Notes: generated by a model from the letters alone, not told the origin. Shown: positions 15,501-25,238, numbered from the stretch's first letter. The stretch: 38,558 bases of DNA from an uncultured Mailhella sp. (GCF_947631555.1 NZ_CANRLT010000017.1:1-38558), one strand, 5' to 3'. Numbers and translations are program-made.

Positions 15501-16919
15501 ATGCGTACAAAAATTGTTGCCACTATCGGGCCGGCGTCCAACAGCCGGGAAACCATCGCCCAAATGGCTGAAGCGGGCGTTTCCATCTTTCGGCTGAACT
15601 TTTCTCATGGAAATTTCGAGTTTTTCAAGGAAGTCGTTGCCCATATCCGCGACGTGGAAAAGGAATGCGGGCGGCCACTGACCATCATGCAGGATCTGCC
15701 CGGACCCAAGATCCGCGTGGGCATCCTGCCGGAAGGCAAGATCACCCTGAACCGCGGGGACATGGCCGTCCTAGGCCGCGAACGCAGGGAAAAGGAGGAG
15801 CTGCCCTTCATACCCTTCGACCATCCCCGCATCCTCGCCGCCCTTAATCCCGGCGACATGCTGGTGCTGGCCGATGGAGGCCTTGAATTCCGCGTGGAGG
15901 AGAAGCTGGAGAACGAGCGCTTCTCGCTCATCGCTCTGGAGGCCGGAACCATTTACTCCCGCAAAGGACTGGCCTTGCCCGGCAAGGCTCTGGCGCTGCC
16001 CGCCATCACGGAACAGGATCGGGAAAAACTGGCTCTGGGCATGGAACTCGGTGTGGACGCCGTGGCTATTTCCTTTGTGCAGACCGTGAATGACGTCCTC
16101 CAGCTCAAAGCTCTGATCCACGCCTACGGGCGCGACGACATCCCCGTGGTCGCCAAGCTCGAGCGCCAGAACGCGGCCGTGGACAATCTGGAAGAGATCG
16201 TCAAGGCAACGGATATCGTCATGGTGGCCCGCGGCGATTTGGGCGTGGAATGCCCCATGCCCGAACTTCCCGCACTGCAAAAGCACATTATCCACACCTG
16301 CAACCGCGCGGGCAAGCCCGTCATCGTGGCCACGCAGATGCTGCTCTCGATGGTGAACTCTCTTCTTCCTACCCGCGCCGAGGTCACGGACGTTGCCAAC
16401 GCCGTTCTCGACGGCGCGGACTGCGTGATGCTCTCCGAAGAGACAGCCGCCGGGAATCATCCCGTGGAAGCGGTGAACTACATGCGCAAGATCACCGACG
16501 AGGCGGAAAAGTACCTGCTTTCCCGGCATAACTTCATACGCCCTGAGGATGCGGATACGTCCCGCTTCCTGGCCTATACCGCCTGCCTGCTTGCACAGAG
16601 TACCAACGCCTGCGCGATTGTGGCCCATTCCGTCACCGGCGGTGCGGCGCGTATGCTCGCGGAAAACCGTCCGCAGCAGACAATCTACGCCCTGACGCCC
16701 AACACGGTGGTGGAACACGCCCTGAACTTCGTCTGGGGGGTGCAGCCGTTCTTCCTGCCCAGCGGCGACAGCAGCATTTCCCATCTGCGCCGCGTCCAGA
16801 GCTTCATCGCCGCCAGCAGCCGTTTCCCCGCCGGAGAGGACATCGTCATCACGGCCGGGGAATACGCATCGGGTGAACAGATCCGCCGCACCAATCTGGT
16901 GAAGATCTACCACAAGTAG
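15501..16919 (+). CDS. pyk: Pyruvate kinase
   Basis: Glycolytic enzyme: phosphoenolpyruvate + ADP to pyruvate + ATP, in the cytoplasm. 472 aa, normal length. N-terminal TKIVATIGPAS, then IFRLNFSHG; substrate-binding PGPKIRVG; catalytic Lys region VVAKLERQ, with Leu and Arg replacing the common Ile and Glu of IAKIEN; magnesium/ADP motif MVARGDLGVE; and KPVIVATQML. The C-terminal regulatory domain is present. AAGGA lies 9 nt before the ATG. A terminator follows at 16956-16984, so it is probably a single-gene unit. Confidence 0.97.
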   Translation: MRTKIVATIGPASNSRETIAQMAEAGVSIFRLNFSHGNFEFFKEVVAHIRDVEKECGRPLTIMQDLPGPKIRVGILPEGKITLNRGDMAVLGRERREKEELPFIPFDHPRILAALNPGDMLVLADGGLEFRVEEKLENERFSLIALEAGTIYSRKGLALPGKALALPAITEQDREKLALGMELGVDAVAISFVQTVNDVLQLKALIHAYGRDDIPVVAKLERQNAAVDNLEEIVKATDIVMVARGDLGVECPMPELPALQKHIIHTCNRAGKPVIVATQMLLSMVNSLLPTRAEVTDVANAVLDGADCVMLSEETAAGNHPVEAVNYMRKITDEAEKYLLSRHNFIRPEDADTSRFLAYTACLLAQSTNACAIVAHSVTGGAARMLAENRPQQTIYALTPNTVVEHALNFVWGVQPFFLPSGDSSISHLRRVQSFIAASSRFPAGEDIVITAGEYASGEQIRRTNLVKIYHK

Positions 16920-16955
16920 GGCTTCTTCCTTTTTGCAGGCACACCTGCTACTATG

Positions 16956-16984
16956 GCCCTGTGTCGATCGATGCAGGGCTTTTT
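16956..16984 (+). terminator. Rho-independent terminator after pyk
   Basis: GCCCTG (16956-16961) pairs with CAGGGC (16974-16979), with a CGATCG palindrome in the loop that can extend the stem, followed by TTTTT. A further small hairpin (GCAGG-CACA-CCTGC, 16935-16948) lies just before it. Confidence 0.8.
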
Positions 16985-17189
16985 CGTCAAAAGCTCCCTT
17001 GGGGCTTGAAATCTCCCCCTTGGGGGAAAAGAGCAGTGGACAAAACGGCGAAATCTCAAATATCCTTTTCTGTACCCCCTATCTCAGGGAAGGAACCGCC
17101 CGCACGCTTTCTCTCTGCCGGCTGCGATGTCAGGCGGAAGCGAGGGCTGACTGTGGATCGAAACAGGAAGAAGAGCTAAGGACAGAGCG

Positions 17190-19964
17190 ATGGAAAGGAA
17201 CAGCGCTGCTTCCATGCCTGCGATTATGCCGGCACTTCCAGACGGGAGTCCTCCCGAACTTTCGCCCCGGGACAGGCTTGTCATCCTTCTGGCTTCGGCC
17301 GCACAGCCGGGAGGTCGCCTTTCTGCGGAAGCATGGAAAAGGGCTTCGGATGCGCTGGAAGCCGTGTTCGGTCCCGCATCTGCCAAGGACGCTTCCCTGG
17401 CAGCTTCTGAAGCAGATGAGGAGAAGCGCCGCGAGTTCTTCCTGCTCAGAACGCGCTTTCACGCGGCGCTGCTTCGTGACCCGCTGCCGCCCGCCCAGTT
17501 TTCCGCCGGTCAGGAACTGGCCGGAGATCTTGCAGCGCTCCCCCCGGAAAGGGCGGAAGCGTATGTTCAGGCCCTTCGGGAACTCGCTCCGGAATATGCG
17601 GAGATTTTGGAACTCCCTCTGCCGGAAGCCGCTGGCCGGAAGTCACGTCTCGGCGAGACCTGGAAAAAGGGGGTGGACAGTCTGCCCGGCGTGGGAGCCT
17701 GGAAGGAACTTTTCGGCGAGGAAGACGCAGCGGACACGCGAGGCGTCATCATGGAGAACGGCGCGGCCGTCCCCAGAAAAAAGCGCCGGGACATTCTCCC
17801 GCCGGTATGGAAGCGGCAGGTGGAGCACTTGTCCTCTTTCCTGTCCGAGACGGGGAAGCGCTGGGGGGGTGTGGCCGAAGATGTGGCTCACAGTGCCGCT
17901 TCCCGGTATCAGGGTGCGGCACGCTGCCTGAGCGATCTTCAGCGGCAGCGCCTGTTTTCCCTGATGCGGCGCAGGCCCTCGGCCGCGGCCCTGCGTTTCC
18001 GTGCCGCCGATACAGCCGCGGAGTCGCTGAAACAGGCGGCCCTTGAGAGCGGCGCCTGGCAGACAGCCGCAAACGTGCAGGAGCTGCGCTGCCTCATGGA
18101 GGAGCAGCCGTTTACCGTCGTGCTCGTGGGAGAGGGGAAGCGGGGAAAAAGTTCACTCGTCAACGCACTCCTTGGCAAAGCGCTCTCGCCAGTGCGCGAA
18201 TCCGCTCCGGAGACTGCGGCGGTCGCCCGTTTTCGCTGGGGCACGTCTTTTTCCGGAACGGTTTCCTTCCTCGGTGAAGACGAGTGCGAACACCTTCAGG
18301 CCTGCCTTGAAGCGGAGAAGTCCTCCCCGGAAAGCGCGCTGAAACTTCAGCGCATGGCCAGGGCGCGTCCGCCGGGCGGGACGTTGGAACTGCGTTCGGA
18401 AGACAGGATAAGAGCCTTTCTTTCTGCGGAGGAAGAGGACAGTCTGTTCGCCGCTTCCGTGGACGTTGTACTTCCCGCGCCTTTGCTTGAAAAGGGGCTG
18501 GTGCTCGTGGATACGCCGGGGCTGAACGCCACGGATCCCGTGCAGAACTATCTTTCCTTTGAGGAATGCCTGTCTGCGGACTGCCTTGTTTTTGTTGTGG
18601 ACGCACGGCGTCCCGAATCCTTGTCCGAGCAGGAGCTGCTTCATCAGCTGGCGGAATCGGGTCGGGCGGCTTCAGTCATCGGCGTTGTCACCGGCGTGGA
18701 TCGGCTGAATGAAAAGGACAGCCGCCAGGAGGCCATGCAGCGGGCTGGTATGCTCATGGACGTTGCCGCGGCTTCCGGCATGAAGGTGCTGGGGCTTCTG
18801 GCGATCAATGCCCGCGAGGCGATGGAACAGCGCTGCGGAAACCCCAGGCGGAGCGGTGGAGCGGCATTCCGGCAATTGTGTTCGCTCATCGAACGCGCCG
18901 CCGCAGACAAGAACCTTTCCGCCGAACGGGTTGAGCGTCTGCGCGAAAAAGGGCTGGCCCTGGTGCAGGCCGCCAAACGGGATGCCGAAGCCATGCTTGT
19001 GCGTGAAGGTGCGCAACTTCCCGATCCCCGGCATATTGAGCTGCTGCGCAGTCATGCCGACCGGCTGGAAGGCGTGCTGCATTCGTGTTCCGAGCAGGTG
19101 TGGGCCATCGTGAATTCCGCCGCCATCGACATGGACGCCTGGCGCAGGGAGCAGGAACGCGCCCTTGACGCCTGGCAGGAAAGGACAGTGCAGCGTGTCA
19201 TGGATGCGGCAGGCCGTCATGCGGACGCACTGGGCTTTTCCGGGATGTTCCGGGCCAGAAACTGGAAAACCTTTGACGAGACGGACGTGCCCCGCATTGC
19301 CCGCCAATGTCTGGAAGAACTGCTGGCAGAGCGTCGCGAGGTGCAGAACGACTGGAACGAGAAGCTGCACCAGTTCGGCCAGCGGCTGGAGGAACTTTCC
19401 CTGCTGTGTCTGGATGCCGTGACCGCGGGACAGAGTGAACTTCAGGGGATTAGCGATGTGCCCTTCAGTCAGGAACGCTGGTTTTTCCACGCCAATTCCG
19501 TGATGAAGAAGCTGGGGCTGGTGGCCGCGGCCGTCATGATACGGCGCGGCGCTGGTCTCGGCGTGGGGATAGTGCTCGGCAACATGGGCTGGTGGGCACT
19601 CCTGCCCGCAGCTGTGGCCGGAAGCGTGGTCTGGACGCTGATGCGTCTTGGAAGTCCAACGCGCTGCCGCCGTATTTTTCTGGAAAGGAAGGAAGCCGCC
19701 GTAAAAAGCTGGACCAGGGCACAGCGCACCCGACTGGATGAAGTGCTCGGCGAAAATCTGGAAGAGCTGACTTCAGCATACAGCAGAGCCGTAAACGCGG
19801 GATTTCTCCCTGCCATGAGTGTGCTTGGCGAAGAAACGGCGGCTTTGCGTACCTATCTTGGCGTTCTGCAAAAGATCCGGGACGGCGCACAGAATGAGGC
19901 CGAACGCCTGGTGCTGAAGTCCGGCGAGCTGGAAACGGCGCTTCAAAGTCTTGGCAATGCCTGA
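17190..19964 (+). CDS. Dynamin-like GTPase, membrane-associated
   Basis: 924 aa. A long N-terminal region (1 to about 300, helical, no motif recognised) precedes a G domain: P-loop GEGKRGKSS (near 313-321), switch threonine region SAPETAAVA, G3 DTPGLN (near 440) and G4-like TGVD (in place of the classical NKxD). A long helical stalk follows, then two hydrophobic segments at about 771-815 (VAAAVMIRR... and WWALLPAAVAGSVVWTL), the arrangement of bacterial dynamin-like proteins whose paddle enters the membrane. The role may be membrane remodelling or repair; partner and stimulus are unknown. AAGGA 9 nt before the ATG. It converges with the lipoprotein gene on the other strand. Confidence 0.82.
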   Translation: MERNSAASMPAIMPALPDGSPPELSPRDRLVILLASAAQPGGRLSAEAWKRASDALEAVFGPASAKDASLAASEADEEKRREFFLLRTRFHAALLRDPLPPAQFSAGQELAGDLAALPPERAEAYVQALRELAPEYAEILELPLPEAAGRKSRLGETWKKGVDSLPGVGAWKELFGEEDAADTRGVIMENGAAVPRKKRRDILPPVWKRQVEHLSSFLSETGKRWGGVAEDVAHSAASRYQGAARCLSDLQRQRLFSLMRRRPSAAALRFRAADTAAESLKQAALESGAWQTAANVQELRCLMEEQPFTVVLVGEGKRGKSSLVNALLGKALSPVRESAPETAAVARFRWGTSFSGTVSFLGEDECEHLQACLEAEKSSPESALKLQRMARARPPGGTLELRSEDRIRAFLSAEEEDSLFAASVDVVLPAPLLEKGLVLVDTPGLNATDPVQNYLSFEECLSADCLVFVVDARRPESLSEQELLHQLAESGRAASVIGVVTGVDRLNEKDSRQEAMQRAGMLMDVAAASGMKVLGLLAINAREAMEQRCGNPRRSGGAAFRQLCSLIERAAADKNLSAERVERLREKGLALVQAAKRDAEAMLVREGAQLPDPRHIELLRSHADRLEGVLHSCSEQVWAIVNSAAIDMDAWRREQERALDAWQERTVQRVMDAAGRHADALGFSGMFRARNWKTFDETDVPRIARQCLEELLAERREVQNDWNEKLHQFGQRLEELSLLCLDAVTAGQSELQGISDVPFSQERWFFHANSVMKKLGLVAAAVMIRRGAGLGVGIVLGNMGWWALLPAAVAGSVVWTLMRLGSPTRCRRIFLERKEAAVKSWTRAQRTRLDEVLGENLEELTSAYSRAVNAGFLPAMSVLGEETAALRTYLGVLQKIRDGAQNEAERLVLKSGELETALQSLGNA

Positions 19965-20021
19965 AAGAGGGCGTTCGCACCCCAGACGGCGGTCAGAGGC
20001 ATCCGTGTGTGGGGGGGGACG

Positions 20022-20303
20022 CTATTTCGTCAGTGCGTCATAGGTCTGCACGGATTTCCTCTTGACCCAGCGGTAGCCTCCGACGGTTTTTTCCTTTGTC
20101 CATTCATAGCCGGAGACCACACCTTCCTTGACCTCGCTGCCGAATTCCTTCACAGCTTCGGCCGCATCATTGCTTTTGACCACCGTGGTCTGGGTGACGA
20201 CAGGTTCTCCCTGTGCGTCGTAGGTGATGCTTTCGGTTTTTGTCGTGCTGGTACAGGCGGACAGAGCCAGAGCGAAAGCGAAAAGAAGTGCCGGTGTTTT
20301 CAT
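20022..20303 (-). CDS. Small lipoprotein, unknown function
   Basis: 93 aa. Type II signal peptide MKTPALLFAFALALSAC with lipobox LSAC (Cys17), then a short Thr-rich linker and a repetitive-looking tail (EGVVSGYEWTKEKTVGGYRWVKRKSVQTYDAL). Not recognised as a named family. It lies 21 bp after the DUF815 ATPase on the same strand and is probably co-transcribed with it. Eight G stand just after its stop (20011-20018). Confidence 0.75.
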   Translation of the reverse strand: MKTPALLFAFALALSACTSTTKTESITYDAQGEPVVTQTTVVKSNDAAEAVKEFGSEVKEGVVSGYEWTKEKTVGGYRWVKRKSVQTYDALTK

Positions 20304-20324
20304 GGCTGAACTCCGTGTGTGGGG

Positions 20325-21512
20325 CTAGACGCCTGATTTGGTGAGTTCGATGAACTGCTTGGCCGCGCGGGGACTGCGGCCTCCGTTGCGGATGGCATGG
20401 GCTTCGGCCCGAATGTCGAGCTGGGCTTCGGGCAGATCCAGCTGGTACTGTCGGGCGAGGATGTGGACGATCTCAAGATAGCGTTCCTTGTCCGGGCGGG
20501 AGAAGGTGACGGTGAGGCCGAAGCGTGCGGCAAGAGACATGAGTTCCTGGCGCGTGTCGGATTCATGGAGATCGGAGCCGGTTCGGTCTTCCCAGCTTTC
20601 CTTGATAAGGTGGCGGCGGTTGCTGGTGGCATACACTGCGAGGTTGCCGCTGTGCCCGTTGACGCTGCCTTCCAGAATGGCTTTCAGGGCGGCGAAGTCG
20701 GCGTCGTTGCTGCTGAAGCTCAGATCGTCGATGAACAGGATGAATTTCAGCGGGTTACGCCCCAGGGTCTCTACGATGTCCGGAATCTGATAGAGCTGGT
20801 TTTTCTTAACCTCGATAAGACGGAGGCCCTCGGCATGAAAGGCGTTGACAATAGCCTTCACCGTGCTGCTTTTCCCCGTTCCTGCGTCTCCGTACAGCAG
20901 CACGTTGTTGGCTGGCTGACCGTTCAGCAGCGCCCTGGTGTTGGCAATGATGCGGGAGCGCTCGCGTTCATAGCCGGGGAGCTGTTCCAAGGTCTGCGTG
21001 TCAGGGTGTTTCACCGGCACAAGAACCCCGTCCTTTACCGTGAACATGCGGTATTTGGCGAAGATGCCGTAGCCGCGCTGATGGATGGCCGCGAGGCGTT
21101 CAGCATACGCCCGGGCGAAGTCCTGTGCGGAGGTATTCCAGCGAGGCAGAAAGCCGTCAAAGGCAAGAGCTTCCCGAATGTCTTTGCCATCAAAAAGGCT
21201 AAGTTCCTGAAGGGCGGCAAGTTCGTGCGTGAGGCATTCTTCAAGAACAGGGCTGGCTGCACCCGGGCTGCAGCGCCGGAGTATGTAGATATTTTCATCT
21301 TCCAGCACAAGTTTGAGCAGATAGGCACTGAAGTCGTCTGTATGTGCAAAGAGCTCGGCGGCAAAATCGCAGTACGCGTCAATGCAGGCCGCTGTCTCGG
21401 CGGGGGAAGCGGAGAGAAGCCTCTGGAGTTTCACAAGGACGGGATCGGAGAGTATGCGGCGGAAGATGACGAGGCTGTTCAGCAGCAGGCGGTAATCATT
21501 GAAGGAATTCAT
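20325..21512 (-). CDS. AAA+ ATPase, DUF815 family
   Basis: 395 aa. The N-terminal half (1-190) is helical and family-specific. Walker A is GDAGTGKSS (208-216) and Walker B ILFIDDLSF (258-266), followed by the DUF815-typical SSNDADFAALKAILEGSV and YATSNRRHLIKESWEDR stretches, the latter with a sensor-like Asn and an Arg. DUF815 proteins are widespread single-ring-type ATPases of unclear function. I use the ATG at 21512; a longer frame opening with TTG (21557) lacks support. Confidence 0.88.
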   Translation of the reverse strand: MNSFNDYRLLLNSLVIFRRILSDPVLVKLQRLLSASPAETAACIDAYCDFAAELFAHTDDFSAYLLKLVLEDENIYILRRCSPGAASPVLEECLTHELAALQELSLFDGKDIREALAFDGFLPRWNTSAQDFARAYAERLAAIHQRGYGIFAKYRMFTVKDGVLVPVKHPDTQTLEQLPGYERERSRIIANTRALLNGQPANNVLLYGDAGTGKSSTVKAIVNAFHAEGLRLIEVKKNQLYQIPDIVETLGRNPLKFILFIDDLSFSSNDADFAALKAILEGSVNGHSGNLAVYATSNRRHLIKESWEDRTGSDLHESDTRQELMSLAARFGLTVTFSRPDKERYLEIVHILARQYQLDLPEAQLDIRAEAHAIRNGGRSPRAAKQFIELTKSGV

Positions 21513-21745
21513 AAGATGCTCAAGTGTTGCTTGAAGGTTTCCGCAGGAGCGAAACAAGGTTTGAAAAGCGGGGCTTTTCCTGTATCATTGCGCTTGGACG
21601 CGGTTTCTGCCGCAAGACACGGGGAGACGAAGCCGTCCTCAATATAGGCCAGTGTTCTCACAGGCGCAAGAGGCCCGCCTGTACAGCACCTCTTTGAGAA
21701 AACGTCGTTTCGCCGCGGCTTCGCTGTAGGGAAAAGGAGAAAAGG

Positions 21746-22735
21746 ATGAAGATAGTGATTTTGGACGGATGCGCTCTGAATATGGGAGTCGCCGATCCCT
21801 GGAGCCGCCTTGGCGAGTTTGGAGAATGGGTGATGTACGAAACCACCCCGCAGGAACTGCTTGCCGAGCGCGCGCAGGACGCCGACATTCTGGTCATTAA
21901 CAAGGCACCCATCGATGCCGGGCTTCTGGAGCGTCTGCCCCGGCTGAAGCTCATCGCCGTGACCGCGGCGGGTACGAACGTCGTGGATCTGAAGGCTGCG
22001 GGAGAGAGGGGCATTCCGGTATGCAACACGCCTGCCTACGGAACCGATGCTGTGGCTCAGCACGTCTTCGCGCTGCTTCTGGAACTCTGCCGCCACACCG
22101 CACTGCACACCGAGAGTGTGCGCCGCGGGGATTGGCGCCGGCGTCAGGAGTTCTGCTACTGGCTCACCCCGCAGATTGAGCTGACCGGAAAGACTCTGGG
22201 CATTTTCGGCTTCGGAGATCTCGGCCGCCGTGTTGCGGAAATAGGCCATGCCTTCAGAATGAAGGTCATCGCCTGTGCGCATCGGCCCATGCCCAAACCC
22301 GGCTATGAACCGTTTGAATTTGTCTCCCGTGAAGAACTGTTCCGCTGTTCCGACGTGCTTTCCCTGCACTGCCCGCTCACTGCCGAGACAAGGGGGCTGG
22401 TCTGCGCGGAGACGCTCGCTCTCATGAAGAACGGCAGTCTGCTCATCAACACGTCCCGCGGCCCCGTGGTGTCGGACAAGGACGTGGCCGACGCCTTGAA
22501 CAGCGGGCATCTTGCGGGTTTTGCCGCGGATGTGCTGGAAGAAGAGCCGCCGCAGGACGACGATCCGCTGCTCACCGCGCCCAATGTGCTGCTCACGCCG
22601 CACATTGCCTGGGCGACGTCGGGGGCCATGTCCAACATTGCGGAAATCACTGCGGAAAACATACGTCGTTTTCTTGCCGGGAATCCGCAGAATGTGGTGA
22701 ACGCCGCTCTGCTGAAGCGCACGGCCGCTGAGTAA
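21746..22735 (+). CDS. D-isomer-specific 2-hydroxyacid dehydrogenase (glycerate/hydroxypyruvate dehydrogenase-like)
   Basis: 329 aa NAD-dependent oxidoreductase interconverting a 2-keto acid and a D-2-hydroxy acid. Rossmann motif GFGDLG (155-160); catalytic triad Arg238 (NTSRGP), Glu267 (DVLEEEP) and His286 (TPHIAWA). The N-terminal TAAGTNVVDLKAA and NTPAYGTDAVAQH blocks resemble hydroxypyruvate reductases (HprA), but lactate or other dehydrogenases cannot be excluded. AAAGGAG precedes the ATG. A bidirectional terminator follows directly. Confidence 0.9.
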   Translation: MKIVILDGCALNMGVADPWSRLGEFGEWVMYETTPQELLAERAQDADILVINKAPIDAGLLERLPRLKLIAVTAAGTNVVDLKAAGERGIPVCNTPAYGTDAVAQHVFALLLELCRHTALHTESVRRGDWRRRQEFCYWLTPQIELTGKTLGIFGFGDLGRRVAEIGHAFRMKVIACAHRPMPKPGYEPFEFVSREELFRCSDVLSLHCPLTAETRGLVCAETLALMKNGSLLINTSRGPVVSDKDVADALNSGHLAGFAADVLEEEPPQDDDPLLTAPNVLLTPHIAWATSGAMSNIAEITAENIRRFLAGNPQNVVNAALLKRTAAE

Positions 22736-22754
22736 GTATGCCCGGGAAAATACA

Positions 22755-22789
22755 AAAGCCCGTCGTGCAGGGGAAGCGCGGCGGGCTTT
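22755..22789. terminator. Bidirectional terminator between convergent genes
   Basis: AAAGCCCG (22755-22762) pairs with CGGGCTTT (22782-22789); the stem extends inward with mismatches. T-rich ends on both strands and the position between two convergent genes suit termination from both sides. Confidence 0.75.
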
Positions 22790-22812
22790 ACTGTCTCTTG
22801 ACGGGAGAATGT

Positions 22813-23160
22813 TCAGTCGTCGTCCTCTTCATCGAGGACGGCATCGGCCACGAAATCAAAGGCTATCCGTTCGATGGGGACTTCAGGCTCATAGGCGAGA
22901 ATGTCGGCAAGGAAGGTTTCGGAGACTTCCCGGCGGCCTGCCTTGGCCTCCTCGATGAGTTCGTTCATGCGTTCCGTGTAGGCGTGGATGAGGCGGAAGA
23001 CTTCGGCCACTACGGGGCTTGCAGGCGGTGTGTCGTTTTCTTCCCCGCCGCCGCAGCTGCTGTTTTCTTCTTCCACAGAGTCGTCGTAGGCATCGAGGGC
23101 GGCGTTGATTTCCAGTTCAGAAAGAGCGGCAAATTCGGGCGACGTTTTGATGGTGTGCAT
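22813..23160 (-). CDS. Small acidic protein, unknown function
   Basis: 115 aa, no membrane segment or signal peptide, very acidic, ending in LDEEDDD. A Cys-Gly-Gly-Gly patch around residue 36 and a helical middle (VVAEVFRLIHAYTERMNELIEEAKAG). Not recognised. Lies 41 bp after dsbD on the same strand, so it may be part of that transcript. Coding is supported by a clean ATG and by a frame that runs to just before the terminator. Confidence 0.65.
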   Translation of the reverse strand: MHTIKTSPEFAALSELEINAALDAYDDSVEEENSSCGGGEENDTPPASPVVAEVFRLIHAYTERMNELIEEAKAGRREVSETFLADILAYEPEVPIERIAFDFVADAVLDEEDDD

Positions 23161-23201
23161 GACTTGGCCTCGTGCGCGGGTTGGCAGGAAAAGCGCCGTT
23201 C

Positions 23202-25238
23202 CTAGGGTTGACTGAGAAGTTTGACGGGGTTCAGCCTCTCCACCATGCGCTTATGGGGGATCTTAGCCTGGCGCAGCGCCAGATGGAGATCCGTGGTGGT
23301 ATAGATGTCCCGCAAAATGACGGGAGAATACGCGCCTTCTCCGGCGGGAAAGACGGCAAGCAGGGGTATGCTTGCGCTGCCCAGGGCGCGGAGCAGGTCT
23401 TCCTTGGCCTTGTCCTTGAAGGTCATGTCCACCTTCATGGCCTCCACAGAGTACTGTTCCATGATGGGCAGGAGCGTGGGGGCCGAAAGGGTGGTGCTTT
23501 CCAGCACCTTGCAGGTCGGACACCAGTCGGCGGTAAATTCCACAATCATGGGCTTTTTGCCCAGATAGTCAGCAAAGGTTTCCTCGCTGTATTCCACCCA
23601 GGGCACGGTTTCCTTCTGCGCCGGCAGGAAGGCCCAGAAGCCGCAGAGGAAGATGGCCAGAAAAGCGAAGGTTCCCAGGAACATACGGCGGGTGATGGAA
23701 CCGCGCAGACTGCCCCAGCGCCCCCAGATCCACGAGGCCGTGGCCGCGACGAGCAGGGTGACGAGAGTCTTGACGTGCAGGGCGGGCGGCAGCAGGGAGA
23801 AGAGGTAGATGGCCGTGGCCATGAGCAGAAGCCCCAGGATGCGCTCAAGCACGCTCAGCCAGGCGCCGGGGCGTGGCAGGAAGTGGACAAGCCGTGGGAA
23901 GCAGGCGATGAGAAGGTAGGGCAGAGCCATGCCCACGCCTGTTGAGGCGAAGATGGTCATGAGCACGGGCAGAGGCTTGGTCATGCCCCAAGCCAGGACG
24001 CCGCCGAGCAGGGGACCGCTGCACGGTGTGGCAAGCAGCGTGGTGAAGAGTCCTGTGGTAAAGGCCTGCATACGCGGAGTTCTGCCGTCAGGCTGGAGAT
24101 CAAGTACGGGCAGGTGGAACACGTCGAACATGGACAGGCCCATGCAGAAGACAATGAGCAGCATGAAGAAGATGACTTCGCTGCTTTGGAAAAGCTGCCC
24201 CCACAGCATACCTGTAAGCCCGGAAATGACGGCCAGAAGCGTGAACCAGGCCACGATGCCCGCAGCAAAGTAGAGGGTGTGTTCGCGGATGCTGCGCCTG
24301 CGCTCCTCAAGAGAATCGCTGGAGGCGAGAAGTATGGAAAACTTCATGGTGAGCACGGGCAGGACGCAGGGCATGATGTTGAGCAGCAGACCGGCAAGCA
24401 GTCCTACACCGATGGCGCGAAGCCAGCTGTCAATATGGAAGCTGTCCTTGAGCGGCTGCGGCAAGAGCTTCTGTTCTTTTTTGGGCGCTGGAGCTTCCGT
24501 GCCCGTGGGCACGGGAACGGAAGGTTTGTCGAGGCCGGAAGAGCGATGCTGCAGAACAGAAGTATGAGCCTGGGGGAGCAGTGCAGAACGGGAGACCGCG
24601 GACTCTTCCTTCGTCTGAGGAGCAGTTTCGGTGAGGACTTCACCGGAAGAGGTATCGGCGTCGGCGGCGCGGCTCTTCTTCAGAGCCTCAAACCACGGAA
24701 GCTGAGCGGCATTTTTCAGTTCCGGAGGTGCCGTGGGCAGAAGTATGCGGGTGCGGACGGGCTGGCAGTGTTCGTTGGAACAGGCCAGAAGCGAAACTTC
24801 AAGTGTGACGGCTGATTTTTTCGCTTCCTTGAAGAGCAGAAAGACGGGTGTCGCGTCCTTGTAGACAACGCTGCTGCCGCCATCGGGAAGAGCCTTTCTG
24901 ACGCCGGGAACATAGCGGATCTGAAGCTCATCGCCGGAGATCGGGCTTCCTTCAGTCTGAGCGGATACTGAGAGCGGCATTCCTTCGTCGCCGGGTTCGT
25001 GGGCGTAGGTATGGTAGCCAGGCGAGGGGATGAGCCACAGCACGGCCATGGAAATGTTTCTGTCCGTGGGAGGGGCGAGCTGTTTGCCATCCACCGCGGA
25101 GAGCTTTACCCACTCGGTATGAAAGCGATACGGCGGCGTTTCGTCCGCAGCTCGAAGGACGGCGGACGAAAAAACGAGGGCGGCAAGGACGGCAAACAGC
25201 GTTCCAGCAGCGAGTATGCGGGCCAGTATCTTCTTCAT
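23202..25238 (-). CDS. dsbD: Thiol:disulfide interchange protein DsbD
   Basis: Carries electrons from cytoplasmic thioredoxin across the inner membrane to periplasmic reductases. 678 aa from ATG 25238. Signal peptide (1 to about 30), periplasmic N-terminal domain with a Cys pair in LLACSNEHC, a charged linker, then a membrane domain of about eight helices with the redox Cys in IMPCVLPV and LATPCSGPLLGG, and a C-terminal thioredoxin-like domain with ADWCPTCK. The longer frame to a GTG at 25301 would put the start inside the tRNA promoter region and add charged residues before the signal peptide, so I reject it. The Shine-Dalgarno is weak. Confidence 0.93.
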   Translation of the reverse strand: MKKILARILAAGTLFAVLAALVFSSAVLRAADETPPYRFHTEWVKLSAVDGKQLAPPTDRNISMAVLWLIPSPGYHTYAHEPGDEGMPLSVSAQTEGSPISGDELQIRYVPGVRKALPDGGSSVVYKDATPVFLLFKEAKKSAVTLEVSLLACSNEHCQPVRTRILLPTAPPELKNAAQLPWFEALKKSRAADADTSSGEVLTETAPQTKEESAVSRSALLPQAHTSVLQHRSSGLDKPSVPVPTGTEAPAPKKEQKLLPQPLKDSFHIDSWLRAIGVGLLAGLLLNIMPCVLPVLTMKFSILLASSDSLEERRRSIREHTLYFAAGIVAWFTLLAVISGLTGMLWGQLFQSSEVIFFMLLIVFCMGLSMFDVFHLPVLDLQPDGRTPRMQAFTTGLFTTLLATPCSGPLLGGVLAWGMTKPLPVLMTIFASTGVGMALPYLLIACFPRLVHFLPRPGAWLSVLERILGLLLMATAIYLFSLLPPALHVKTLVTLLVAATASWIWGRWGSLRGSITRRMFLGTFAFLAIFLCGFWAFLPAQKETVPWVEYSEETFADYLGKKPMIVEFTADWCPTCKVLESTTLSAPTLLPIMEQYSVEAMKVDMTFKDKAKEDLLRALGSASIPLLAVFPAGEGAYSPVILRDIYTTTDLHLALRQAKIPHKRMVERLNPVKLLSQP

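Noticed and set aside
15771..16913. 380-codon minus-strand frame inside pyk
   Set aside because: Shadow of pyruvate kinase; no family features.
20011..20018. G8 tract near the lipoprotein gene
   Set aside because: Lies after the stop codon between convergent genes, so slippage would not change a protein.
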